A stretch of 64,000 nucleotides of DNA from Setophaga petechia (lineage: Eukaryota > Chordata > Aves > Passeriformes > Parulidae). A model generated the notes under the pieces. It did not search any database, had not been told where the DNA came from, and was given only the letters and a program-made list of their open reading frames with translations. Below, piece after piece: positions 10,378 through 21,877 of this stretch. The stretch covers positions 9,220,096 through 9,284,095 of the forward strand of contig JANCRA010000030.1 of NCBI GenBank assembly GCA_024362935.1, read 5' to 3'. The position numbers were made by a program, and so were the translations under genes. How positions within the stretch are numbered: position 1 is the first letter of the stretch; every line of letters starts with the position of its first letter.

Positions 10378-10760
10378 CGGTTTCCAAATGAATATCGACA
10401 GCGCTAATTACAGGCCGCCATGCAGACAGCTTATTAGCTTGTCACAAAAAGACGGTATTGAACCCGGAGCCCGCGGTATTCACGGAGCGCAGCAAGACGC
10501 TCCCCAGACAGCACAGCGAACCAGGCAGGCGAACAACCTCCAGCAAAACTAATTACTTCCTGATTGTCTACGGCCACCCACTGGGTATAATAGTATAGAC
10601 TAAATTTGGCATATACATAACTAAGCACTCGGCACCAATTTGGTGTACAATAATCATCCTCTGTGTTGCATAATTAAAATCTGATCACTTGGAATAATTA
10701 TTTCATATTCCCAGTATCGGGTGAAGATTGCATAATGTGGCAGAAGTGTGAGCCTGGCGG
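10378..10760. promoter_or_regulatory. Candidate conserved non-coding element 2
   Basis: Contains gcgctaattacaggc, gcttattagcttgtcac, aaactaattacttcctgattgt and ttgcataattaaaatctgatc: many TAATTA homeodomain cores and a TGATTG PBX-like half site within 380 bp. No coding potential. Inferred enhancer. Confidence 0.38.
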
Positions 10761-11059
10761 TGGAATGATCCACTTCCACAGACATGAGCCCGCAGGGAAG
10801 GGCATCCCGGCTCCAGGTTCCGGCGGCCTCCACTGTGCCCATGGCACTGTGGGCAAGGGGCTGTGCGGCCTCAGGCTTGGTCAGCACCAGGGGAGCTGCA
10901 ATCCCCTCATCCCTGCCCTCCGCAGCAGCAGCAGCACGGCCCCGCCGGGGCAGGACGGTACCCGGCAGGACAGGCTGTCCCAGTGTCCCCACGCAAGCAC
11001 TCTCCCCATTGACCTTTCCAGCCTGGCTGCTGCCCCGCTGCCCGCCCGGCCGGGATGCT

Positions 11060-11240
11060 CATCGCCCGACTCCATTGTGCTCGGACATCTGCTAAAGGCA
11101 TTTGGAAAGACACGGCAATAAAAAATAAAAATCAAGTGGAACGTGTGTGTCTAATCCATTAACTTCCTCCGGCGGCTCCCCGGGGACGCGGCGAGGAGCA
11201 GAAAGAATACGTGGATATTGCACGCGCCCTGGCACCTTGT
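11060..11240. promoter_or_regulatory. Candidate conserved non-coding element 3
   Basis: Carries a SOX core (tccattgtgc), an NKX2-type motif (aatcaagtgg, CCACTTGATT on the other strand) and ctaatccattaac. Enhancer role is inferred from motifs. Confidence 0.3.
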
Positions 11241-11394
11241 CCCCGGGCCAGCCCCGCCGCTGGCCGCTGCCACGGGCTCATAAATCACTGCGGGCGACAG
11301 CGTTTCACAGCTCGCTTCCCAGCCAGGATATGGCCATTTCTGCTGATTACACGGCGGGCGCGCGGGGGAAGCTGCATCTCCCACTTCCAGGAAG

Positions 11395-11575
11395 GGAGGA
11401 TCCGCAAGGAAAAAGCATTGATAAAAAGAAGAACGAAATCAGCTTTGTTCACGTTGCGAATCTCCCATTGTTCCTGCTGCGGCCGTCAGCCCTCGCTGGA
11501 GAAAGTATTTCCTCAGCGATAAATCTCCTGGGCTCCTTGCAGCCCTCGCCTTGGCACCAGACTCTCCTCAGCTTG
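11395..11575. promoter_or_regulatory. Candidate conserved non-coding element 4
   Basis: A less GC-rich block with ctcccattgttcctgc (SOX core), cgataaatctcc and a gaaatcagctttgttcacg stretch. No open frame of note. Confidence 0.25.
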
Positions 11576-12209
11576 TTTTGAAAGAAAAAGCACTTTTGGC
11601 TACGGGCCCCCTGTGGGGTGCACTGGGCTATTCACAGTGTGAGTTTGGGGGGTGAGGGACAGCCCTGGGGCAGGGGACAGTGGCCTGGTGCCCATCCCAG
11701 GGGTCTCTGGCCCGTGTCCCCAGTCAGGGCCACCCCAGGGGACACTCACTGCCACTCCCAAAAGATCCACTCCCTTCCCACAGCATCCGGCACGAGCCGG
11801 GGAAAGTGAGTCTGACCGGGGCCACGCTAATCCCAGCGCTGAAACGTGGAGCTGGCAGTGGCCAAGCACTTGGAATACGGGAGTCAGGCTGACAGTTGTA
11901 CAAGAAAAATAGATCAAGTTTCCAAGAAAATAGAGCCGAGTTGATCTGATTTTCATCAGCATCTTCAGCCGCCTTTCGGGAAGCCCCAGCCTGCTCCTCA
12001 TTCTTCCTCTCCGCTTTACAAACCACTTAATTCCTTGTTGCTTTGGAAACCCTCACAAAGACCCTCTGCATCCCCCAAAATAACGAGCAACAGATGCTGC
12101 TTTGACCTCAGCAACTTCCTGGAAACATACATTTGTCAAAATAAAAATAAAAAGATTAATGTGAGGAAGGCTTTTAAATTATAAGGAAACAGCAGACAGA
12201 GCCTGGCCT

Positions 12210-15200
12210 CGCACGCCGAGCCTGTGGCCTGTGGAGAGACCCAGGAATGGGCAGGGAGAGGCTGTGGGACCAGGGGTCCCTGTGCCCCAGAGCTTGGGGA
12301 CCCAGAAGGGCAGGGTCTGGCAGTGCTGCCCACAGCCAGGGACACCAGCAGCAGGCTCAGTTCTCCTTCCCTCATTTCTTGGTTTATAGGAGCAACTTGT
12401 CTCTTCTTCAGAGCCTTAAAGCCCTTTGCTCATCCCACAGGGGAGGAGATGGGCACACAACGGGTCACCAGGAAATTTTGGGTTATAAGAACTTGGACAC
12501 CAGTGGGTTTCACCCTCCCACTCCAGCTACAGGCACCTGGCACATCCTGGGGACAGAGCTCATGTACAGGCACAAGCACTGCCCAACAGCACCTGAGATG
12601 CTCAACAAGGGCTCCTGGCAGGACTCATGACAACCACAGTGGTGTGTGACACAGCCTGACCCACAGCACAGCCCATCCCACCAAAACCCAGTACCCACAG
12701 CACAACCTGCCCCACCAAAACCCAGTACCCACAGCACAGCCCATCCCACCAAAACCCAGTACCCACAGCACAACCTGCCCCACCAAAACCCAGTACCCAC
12801 AGCACAGCCCATCCCACCAAAACCCAGTACCCACAGCACTCACCAGAGCTGCAGGCAGGGAGGCTCCACGTGCTCCACACAGGGGAAGGCCCTTTTCCCT
12901 CCCAGCTTTATGGAATCAGCCAAAAATTAGCTGCTGGGAGGGGCCTCCTTCTCCTTGGCCTGGTGGGTGGTGGGCTGAGGGTTTGTGCACCTGGGGTGGG
13001 AGGGTCATGGGCACATTGGGCATTCCCAAGCCCATCCTCATCCAGGGGGTGGCAGTGGGGAGAGGACCCGAAAAATTACTTTCCATCATGTTAATGAGGG
13101 ACAAGAAAATGCCGGTGAGCTCGTTGGTGCTGGCAGGTGCATGTGGGCACTGCCAGCTCCCAACAGAGGTGCCAGGGTCCTGCTGTGCCAAGGGATAATG
13201 GGAGCCATGCTGGAACATGGGCACTGTCAGCTCTGCTGGCAGCACAGGCCAAGGACAGAGGCTGAGCCCCAGCTGCCACCAGCTCCCACACTGCCCACCC
13301 CGAGGCTCTGCCCTGCATGTTCCAGCTGGCAGCTCTTCTGCACTGCCAGGAGCCTGGAGTTAGTCCTAAACTGGGAAAGGGAGCCCATGTGCTGAGCTCC
13401 AGGGAGAAGAGCCATTAGAGAGGCACACACTAAATAATTGCTGCTTTGCACAGAGCATCATACAGGCTCCTGGGTGCTCCAGGGGGACTGCAGCACCAGG
13501 GGCACACTGCCAGCGTGGCATCACCCGACCCTGGCATCACCTGCCAGCCTGGCATCGCCTGTGGCATGGCTGCAGTCCCCAAGGGACTGGACAAATGCCA
13601 CAGCTCCTTGTGCAGGCACAGCAGGTCCCACCTTCACACTGTCCATGGGGCCACCACACCTGCACCACAGTCACCCCAGGTGTTTGTGCTCTGCTTGGGC
13701 CCGTGGCACCTGCCCACAGCATTGCACCCTCCTTGTGTCACCCCTGGGAGCCCCTGGGGACACTTGCTGGCTCGCCCCAGCTCACAGCCCCAGCAATGAG
13801 TGCTGTGCACACAGGGGCTGCCCGAGGGCTTGGAGCAGCCCTGCCCTGGCCCCGCACCACCGGGATTCCAGACCCACCAGTTTCCTCTGCCCTTTCCACT
13901 GAACCAACCCGTGGAAAGTTTTATAAACTTGAGGAAACGCAAGTCAAAGCAGAAGGAGCCCAAAGCTGAGCTGAAGTGTGACCTCAGCAACCTCCCCTTT
14001 GTCCAGCCCGGGACCTCACTGTCATCTGTCAGCATCTGCTGAATCTCCTCCTTCGGGGACACTCCAGGCCCTTCCGCAGGAGCGGGGCCTCCCCACAGCC
14101 CTGCTCCTCTAATGACTCTGTTATCTCTTGTTATCTCTGTCACTTCCACCTCTGCTTCCCTCCGCTGTCAGAGCGGTGATGCCCCCCCAGCCTGGCAGTC
14201 CCAAAGGAGCAGCATCCCAGCCCACACTTCCCAAACCCCTCATGGATGGATTCATCCCGCTGGTCTGGGTGTGGGATGGGCTGACCCCATGCTTGGTGGG
14301 GCAGTGGCTGGGATGAAGGTTTGATAGAGCAGCTCAAGCAGCACTACAGATCACAGCTGAGCAGCATTCAATGGATGCTACTCCCATCCCATTCCTGCTC
14401 CAGAGGTGATGGAAGGAAGGTAGAACCTGACAGAACAGGGCCCAGGGGAAGATGGAGTACCGTTTGCTGTCTGAAGCATGAACCTGCCTGGCTGATGCGA
14501 GGGCACTGACAGGCAGGGAGGGTTTGGTGCAAAGGAAGGAAATGGAAGAATTAAATCCACAGAACTTCCCTGCTTTTGTTCTCTCTCCCGCCCCCGCTCT
14601 TCTCCTTGGCCGCTCACTCTTCTTGCTGGATGTGTATGGCTTGATACTACCCAAGCAAGCTGGAAACAGGGTATATCAGCTGAAAGCAATTTACTTTGAA
14701 ATCCAGCTGCCAGATTTTCCTTCATTTGTTTACTTTTAAATGCTTTTTTAAAAGCCAAAGTACACAAGGCAGCCAAATTGCTGACATGTGTGCCGGGCCG
14801 GTACCCCGCAAATGCTGCATTCTTTCATGTCCTCCTGGGCTCAAATCCACTCATGTTTATTTAAAATATGTAGAACACTTCAGCACTATTAAGGACCATG
14901 TTTTATAGTAAATGGAAAAAGATTTCCTCACAGGCCAAGGGGAGAGGAAAAGAATCACTTCAATTCAGTTTTGTTCCGACAGCACTTTGCCTGCCCACCA
15001 GGGCCCAGCCACCCACAGCCCAGCAAGGGGCTCGGCCCAGAGCCAGGACCCGGGAGCTTGGGCTGCTCCAGGTGCTCTGGAAACACTGCAGACAGGTGGA
15101 CACAGAGCTCCAGCAGGGCCTGTGGGGCTCAGCCTCTCTGCCCCCAGATCCACAGGGTAGGTGGCCTGTGGTGGCAGAAAGAAACACCAAATGGCGCTTG

Positions 15201-18200
15201 AAGTCCCTGAGGTTCTCCACAGCTCCAGCGTCCTGGTTTAACACAGGATTTCACCTGTGAACCTGGATGTGAAAGCTACAGGTGAGACACCAACCTGTGT
15301 GAGCCCAGCTCCAGCCCCAGGGCAAAAAAGGAGAGGAAATAGCAGTGAGCAGGCAGGAACAGCCTGGCAGGGACACCGAGAGGGAGCAGACTCGGTCCCA
15401 GCAGAGAATGAGACACCACAGGCTTACTGCAGATGACAAGGAATTACACACCCTCTCAAAAGTAGGATACAAATGAAAATGTAAAATACAGATGAAAATA
15501 GCAAATACGTATTTTAAGGTCAACAACAGCTAAAAGGGAAGCAGATATTCAAATTCAGAGTTTTTAAGTGCATTGCTAATGAGGGTATTTTGTCATGGAA
15601 TGAGGGTGGAAGGGGCATTTCCAGCTACTGCTGCCTTTCCTCAAATCACCCATCTGTGGTTGACACAAGCTGAACTCTGTGGGGTAACGTAAGGATGCGC
15701 TTCAGAAAGGGAAAATGTCAATAAACAGCAGATAAATCCTGCAGGCCTTTGTTGCTGCTCAAGCTGAAACAAACACGAAAGGCAACGCAGAGAAAGGAGC
15801 AAGGAAGTGACATCTTTTTAATCAAATTATCTGCTACCAAAACCAAAGATGGACAATGGCTCTGTGAACACATTAATGTGCCTCTGACAAACCTTCCTGA
15901 AAGAAAAACTGCTGATGTAGCCAGAATTGCTCTGGTTTGTGTCCTAGCAAAAAGCACAAGAAAGCAGAAACCTCCAGTTATTAATTTCTGATGATTTAGA
16001 GCACAGCACCTTCATAGTTTTATTGTAATTAGCCAGACTAGTAAATCTTCAAAAGGATTCCTCCAGTGGAGTCCCAGACTCAGATTATGTCATGGCTGAG
16101 CACAACCTCCCACAACTGGTTTCACTCATGGTTACAGAAACAAAGGCTCGGAGCAAGCAGTGATGGAGAGCAGAGAGGGGTGTGCAAGGGCTGGGTGCTA
16201 CCTGTGTCCTGGGGACTGCCTCTGCTGTAACCTCCTCCCCTGCTCCCTGCACACAGCCATTCCCAGAAGAAGGCAGGGTGCTGCCACTGTCATCTCTGAC
16301 AGGCAGGAGCAGCTCAGAACTGGGAAATACCCCTCCAAGAGTGCTGAGAGAGACATTTCTCCTCTCCTACCCCACAGTGAGGTCTCCATTCTCCTCACTG
16401 ATCACAGAGCCACAGAGGGCAGAGGCTCCAGGGCAGGTGACAGCCACGTCTCTGCCCACCCATGCCCTGTGACCTGGCTCCTGCTGCTCCGGGCAAGGAG
16501 AACAGCACTGGGCTGTGGCTGTGCCTGCCCTGCCCAGGCAGTTTCCCCCAAGACTCCTTTAAGGCACTTCACAAAGACAAAGCTGGTAAACAAGCAGAAA
16601 TCTGTGTTGGGTGGAACCACCCCACCACAGAGGAGCCAGGGCAGAGAGGGAAGTGACAGTGCCCCAAGGCCACACAATGAGATAGTGACAGGCAGGAAAG
16701 GGAAGCTGGGTTGCCTGTCCCCCTGTGCAGGGCTGTACCCTCCAGTCCCCACTGCTCCTGCCCTGCTCTGTCCCCTCTGAAACACTGGTCTAAGAGACAG
16801 AAAACAAACACATGAAAGCCTGTAAAAATAAAGAGCCCGGTAACTGGTAGTAAAGACTCCAGCAGCTGTAGGGAGCCAAAAGCTTCTTGGAGGGGGTTGG
16901 ATGGAAGTCGAGTTTCCCTCCCTGCTTGTATTGTATTTCTTTCCTCTGCCAAAATGTACTTCTTGAGCCTTGGGCAGAGCTCTCGGCGGCTGACCCTTAC
17001 CTTCCTCTGTTTAGCCTGGAGCTCGGGCTGGTCACGAGCGCCTGGGGCCGCGCCAGGGGCCGGGCAGAGCCTCCCCTGTGCACACACGGCCGGGCCAGCC
17101 CCGCTGCTGCTCGAGAGCCACGGCCCGGGGCCACACCTGAGCACTGGGGCACACGCTGGGCCCGAGGAGCAGCGCAGGGAGCCGAGAGGGAGAGCCCGGA
17201 CAGAGCCCGGGCTGGGCAGGGAGGGCAGCAGGGAGGGAGGGTGCACTGATCCCACGTTCAGGGCTCCATCCAGCCCTTCTCTCCCAAAGCTGGGTCAGGT
17301 TCTGTCTCGGCACAGCTGCACACGGGAGGCAGTGAGAACAAAGCAGAGGTCAGACAGTGCTCTAACCAAAGGGGTAATTCTGGCTCCATTAAAATCCTCG
17401 CTCCTGTTTGCATGGAAGCAGAAGGCTGTGCTACTACTTATAAAAAGCTGAACCACCCTCAGGCTGACTCATAGCCCTTAACAGAGCTGCCATGCTGATT
17501 TTACAAATATAAGAGCAATGCCTCAGATTCAGGGTTTTGTGTGGTTTAACCTATCAACTCGGGAGCAGACCCATAGCTCTTTTATAGAGCTCCCCTTCCC
17601 TGTATTTTATTTTCTTTCTGGGTGCCAGAATTGGAGCCAAAGCCGAGCTTAACAAAGCAACAGGCATGGCCATTCTTCCCAGCCCTCATTTACCCTGGTG
17701 GGAAGGCAAAAATTAATTTAAAGCCTATCAAAAGTGCAAAAGCTGTTTGCCATTTTGTGCTGCAGAACACAGTGTGAACCAAACACTCCCTTGAACCACC
17801 TGCACTTGCCAAGCCCAGCCAAGAGCACAGGAACTTGCAGATTGGAATCCTTTTGTTCAGGCACCGGCAACAGACAAATGTGATCTAAGATACTTCTCAG
17901 GCAGCAGCAATGGGGATATGCTTGGGATGTAAAAAAAGAGCTTTTACCACATTAAACATTCTCTTCTTTGAGCCCCTATTCCTGGATGTGTGACATACAG
18001 CAAAACTCTTCATGTCCCAGCCTGGGACAGCCTGGAGCAGCTCTCACAGGCAGGCACAGCCTGGGCACAGGGCCATGGGGCTCTCCTCCCTCCCTGCCTG
18101 CCCTTGCCAGCCCCAGAGGAACCTGCACCGTGCCTGTGTGGGGCTTGCCAAGGCTCGGGCACCACGTGGGAGTGCAGAAATTTGTTGAAGCAGAAACCAA

Positions 18201-21200
18201 GCCCAGGAATAATTCCTGCACCAGTGAGTGAGCTGTTGCTGACCTGCCTTGGGGGTCTGGGAGCCACCTGTCCTCCAGCATCTGCTTCTGCTTGCAGTGC
18301 TGATTTACTGCTTTAAAGCCAAATTCACACCACAGGCTATTTGCTTCTAGTTTGCTGTGCTGTGTTTTCTCAGAGCTCCTCCCTTTGCCAGAGCACTCTT
18401 TGCACCACACTCAGCCACGCAGAAGGCGCCTTAGATTCAGATCAAGTCCCCAGGTAGGAGGGCTCACATGAAAAACCAGAAAATTATTAAGAGTTATAAA
18501 CATTAGTAAGACCATTTGGTGAGGCCATGTCTGTTCCTAAAAAAAGAGAAAAAAATGTGCTTTCATACAAAGGTAAATATTGCAATTAACCTGCTCTCAT
18601 CCTTGCCAGTCCCACTCATTTCACACCAGCCCCAGGTGCAGAACCACCCTGCTCTCTGCAGCACCAGGGTCATCTCCTTTCTGGATTCAGAGAAGGAATT
18701 ACAATGTACACTGTGACTTCCCAGCCACCTCCATCTACTTCAACTCTACCTTAGCTTCCTTAAACCACACCAAATCTGACTGAGGCAATAGTTTGCAAAT
18801 AATATTTCCTCCTCTTGTTCCTTCATACTCAAGAGTTTTTGTATGTAGGAAAAATTGAGACAGCACGAATTTTATAGCAAAGACAAAAGATCTAATCAAG
18901 TTTCTGTATTTAAGTAGCCTTTGGATTTTCACGATGGCAGAATCTTCACAGAGATGCCCAAAATCAGCTTAATGCAGCCACAAGAGGGAGTCTGAAATCT
19001 GTTACTGCCCAGATGGATTCTGCCTTCTCAACTCTTCAGTAAAAGAGCACACAGAGAGCTTCAAAAGAATTGTACAGTCCTGAATTGAGCAGAACCATTT
19101 GAAACCAGGGCATCTCCAACTGCCAGATGTGTTGGAGAGAGACATTCTCAGAAATGTGCTGTTGTGCTACTGCCATGCAAGTCTGCTGCACCAGAAATGC
19201 ACAGTCCCACCTTACTGAGATTTGATATTACGCTCAGATTTTACTCTTCCCACCCACAGTCTGAAAGAATGGAGCAGGTTCTGCCCAATCTGACCTACAG
19301 TGGAACAAGCTACAACGCTGGCCTAACATTCTGTTAATTTAACATGTGATTAGAAACTCTGGCAAAGCTGAGATCCCACAGCACAATAAATAACACTTCT
19401 CACAGGGCCAGGGAAATATCTGTGTTGAATCTGTGTCTGCTCTCCATCTGCCAAAAAATTGTCAAGACACATTCCTCAAAAATACTTTTATGGTCTTTAC
19501 TGAATCTTGACATCCACTTGTTCTAGTTTCCACCACAGCTCCAAAGGGGCACCCAGTTTTGAGAAAAGCCACAGGATTTTGAGCAGAAATAGCTGCCTTC
19601 AGGCACTGCCCAAAGCACCATGAAAAGCCTCTGGTAACACTTTTGCAGAGGTTTAGCCAAGAGATAAAGACAAGAAACAATTATCTCAGAGAGGTTAATG
19701 AAGGAAATGCTCAGAGTACAGCTGAATTCTACTTGACTTTATCATTTCATTGTCCTCCTCTGCTGATCTCTTTTGTACTTTCACCTGCCCACTCCTGCTT
19801 GAAACTGAAGAGGGAACCTAGGCCAGCAGACAGTTAATTCTGACATTTTAAACCATGATCAGTGTATCATTACTGGATCCCACAGCTCTGACCCAAGAGG
19901 CTGTAGATTCAGCTGTCAAGAAACAGAAGACAATCTTAAACCTTTGAGGCTCAGCATAAATAAATTTTTTTTTTTTGCTTACAGTACTGGCCAACTTAAG
20001 GGTGGGGTTCTTATCAGGCTGTTGAAAAAACCTGCCCTCCTACTTATGAATGTCTCTTTTCAGAAGCAATCTAATAGGAAAAAATACTCTTCAATTGTGA
20101 TTAGGGGCTGACTGCTGACTACTGGAATGGCCATGCCTGTTAATTCCAAAGCAGATGTTCAGCAGTGCGATATGCTGACAATATTAAGTTATTAACAGAA
20201 CTTGGTAAGATCTAAAAACTCCTGATAACTGTTGGGAGTGGTCAGCAAAGATCTGATGTGATAGTGTTAACATCCCAAAACAATTCATCCTCCCCTCATC
20301 CAAGCCTCACTGCACTCACTCAGCTGAATGCAATTAGACCCCAAGCTTGTCCTAATTTCAGTCTCTGCAGAGAAGGGTTCTCTTTCTTCAGCAAGACGTG
20401 GCTGCTCCAAGATGATGGCAGTGATGGGCAAGGAGAAACTGCAAAGGTGCAGCACCAGCTCACAGGTTTAGGCAAGGAGAGCTAAGACAGCCTGGTATGT
20501 ACATTAAAATAAAAACACAGCACCTGCCTTGAGTTTCAGTCAATGCACCCCAGCAGAAAGTGGCAAGAACCCAGAAGCCTCATAGTGCACAAGCTGGTTT
20601 TAGATAAATGTTACACAATTTTCCCCATGGATCAGAAACACATGCTGCAGCTATAGAACCATTAGAGTTTAATCCCACCTCAAACAAGGAGATGGTAAAT
20701 CTTCAGATCCTACTACCAGCAGGCTACTCAAGGAGCATAGTTCCACTTTGCCATGGTTCAAGTGAGACAATCTCACCGAGAGCAAGTTAAACTGCGTATT
20801 GCTTTGGAAAAATAATTTCATTGGCTTTTTTTGACCTTGCTATTAGATGGAAGTGAATGAAAGACTAGATCAAACTCCTACGAAAAACCTGACTTTCAGA
20901 TACTGTAGAAAAGATAAATTTTAAAAAGCTCACTAACTCCTCCATCAAAAAGAACACCACAATGAAAAATTGGGAAGGATTTGCCCCAAACCCTTTAAAT
21001 CAGGGCCTTGAGACAGAATAGAACCTCCTTTCCTACCCAGCTTAATGGGGCACGAGATCCTTTAGCATAAATTTTTTCCTGAAAGGTGTTGAAAATTTAA
21101 TATGATTTTTCTGATAATGTAGCTTGTGTTCCCCCAGTAGAACAGTCCAAAAAGTGGAAGTCCCTAACCAATGTTGTATGAGCAGCTGGGAAGCACAACA

Positions 21201-21640
21201 GAGATCTTCATGGCAGAAACAGCATTGCCCCCACACCTAGCAAATGCCAGATTCCACTAACCCCTTGCTCCAAGACAGATTTTAGGTTAAACCTCTACAG
21301 AAGTCCCTTGGAAAGAATGCACAATTATCAGCTGCAAGACTAAGGGAAGACATTAATGACTTGTTTGTTCCCAGAGTTTCCTTGATCCATGAGGCAATGT
21401 TCTCAGTACGTAAATCAAGGCTCACGCCAGTCTGTGATTGATGGGCCAGCAGTCAAAGACTGGAACTACGTTTGCACACAGCCCAGACAATCCTGGTAAT
21501 CATGACCAACCCGCTGACGTTACTGGTGCCCAGAGGGTCCCCAGGGCTGTGTGACTGCAGAGAGCTCTGAGCAAAACAGGGAAATGCATTGTTCTCGTTG
21601 CTATGAGTTGAAAGAAGTCTGCTCAGCCATGTAATGGTTT
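12210..21640. other. Intergenic tract, no gene recognised
   Basis: About 9.4 kb between the NOS1AP-like gene and the 3' end of NDUFA8. Open frames are short, overlap on both strands and resemble no family I know. It holds the minisatellite at 12661-12839, a poly-T run near 19965-19977, and AT-rich non-coding sequence from about 17.4 to 21.6 kb that may include regulatory DNA. Confidence 0.5.
12661..12839 (+). repeat. 34-bp minisatellite with alternating variants (ABABA)
   Basis: Five copies of a 34-bp unit. Variant A carries cacagcccatccc and variant B carries cacaacctgcccc; the rest (accaaaacccagtaccc) is constant. The strict alternation makes a 68-bp higher-order unit. Confidence 0.9.
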
Positions 21641-21647
21641 TGGGCTC

Positions 21648-21653
21648 TTTAAT
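21648..21653 (-). terminator. Candidate poly(A) signal ATTAAA for NDUFA8
   Basis: Common variant hexamer on the minus strand, 87 bp past the stop codon. I found no canonical AATAAA closer to the gene. Confidence 0.45.
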
Positions 21654-21739
21654 TATTAGTAATACCCAGCACACACCACACAATTTACATGTGCAAGTGC
21701 CACATCTCTGCACTTGAGTCACAGGACAGCCTGCCCACT

Positions 21740-21877
21740 TCACCAGGACCAGAAAAAGAGCCTGCTGCCAAGGGGAGAGGGCTTCAGTTCCCCTTCTATG
21801 GGTGGGTTTGGCTCTGGTCTGGGCCTAGAGTGATAGGCATTCTCAGGCAGAGGACGGTCTGTCTTCACCTTTGTAAC
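21740..21877 (-). CDS. NDUFA8: NDUFA8 exon 4 with stop
   Basis: Forty-five codons and TGA, starting [20 protein letters not shown]. Acceptor CTTTCCAG. Easily missed because the exon is short and lacks its own ATG. Confidence 0.95.
   Translation of the reverse strand, partial: VTKVKTDRPLPENAYHSRPRPEPNPPIEGELKPSPLGSRLFFWSW

Noticed and set aside
13438..13902. 154-codon frame in the intergenic tract
   Set aside because: Several overlapping frames of similar length on both strands, no family resemblance, GC-rich low-complexity sequence.
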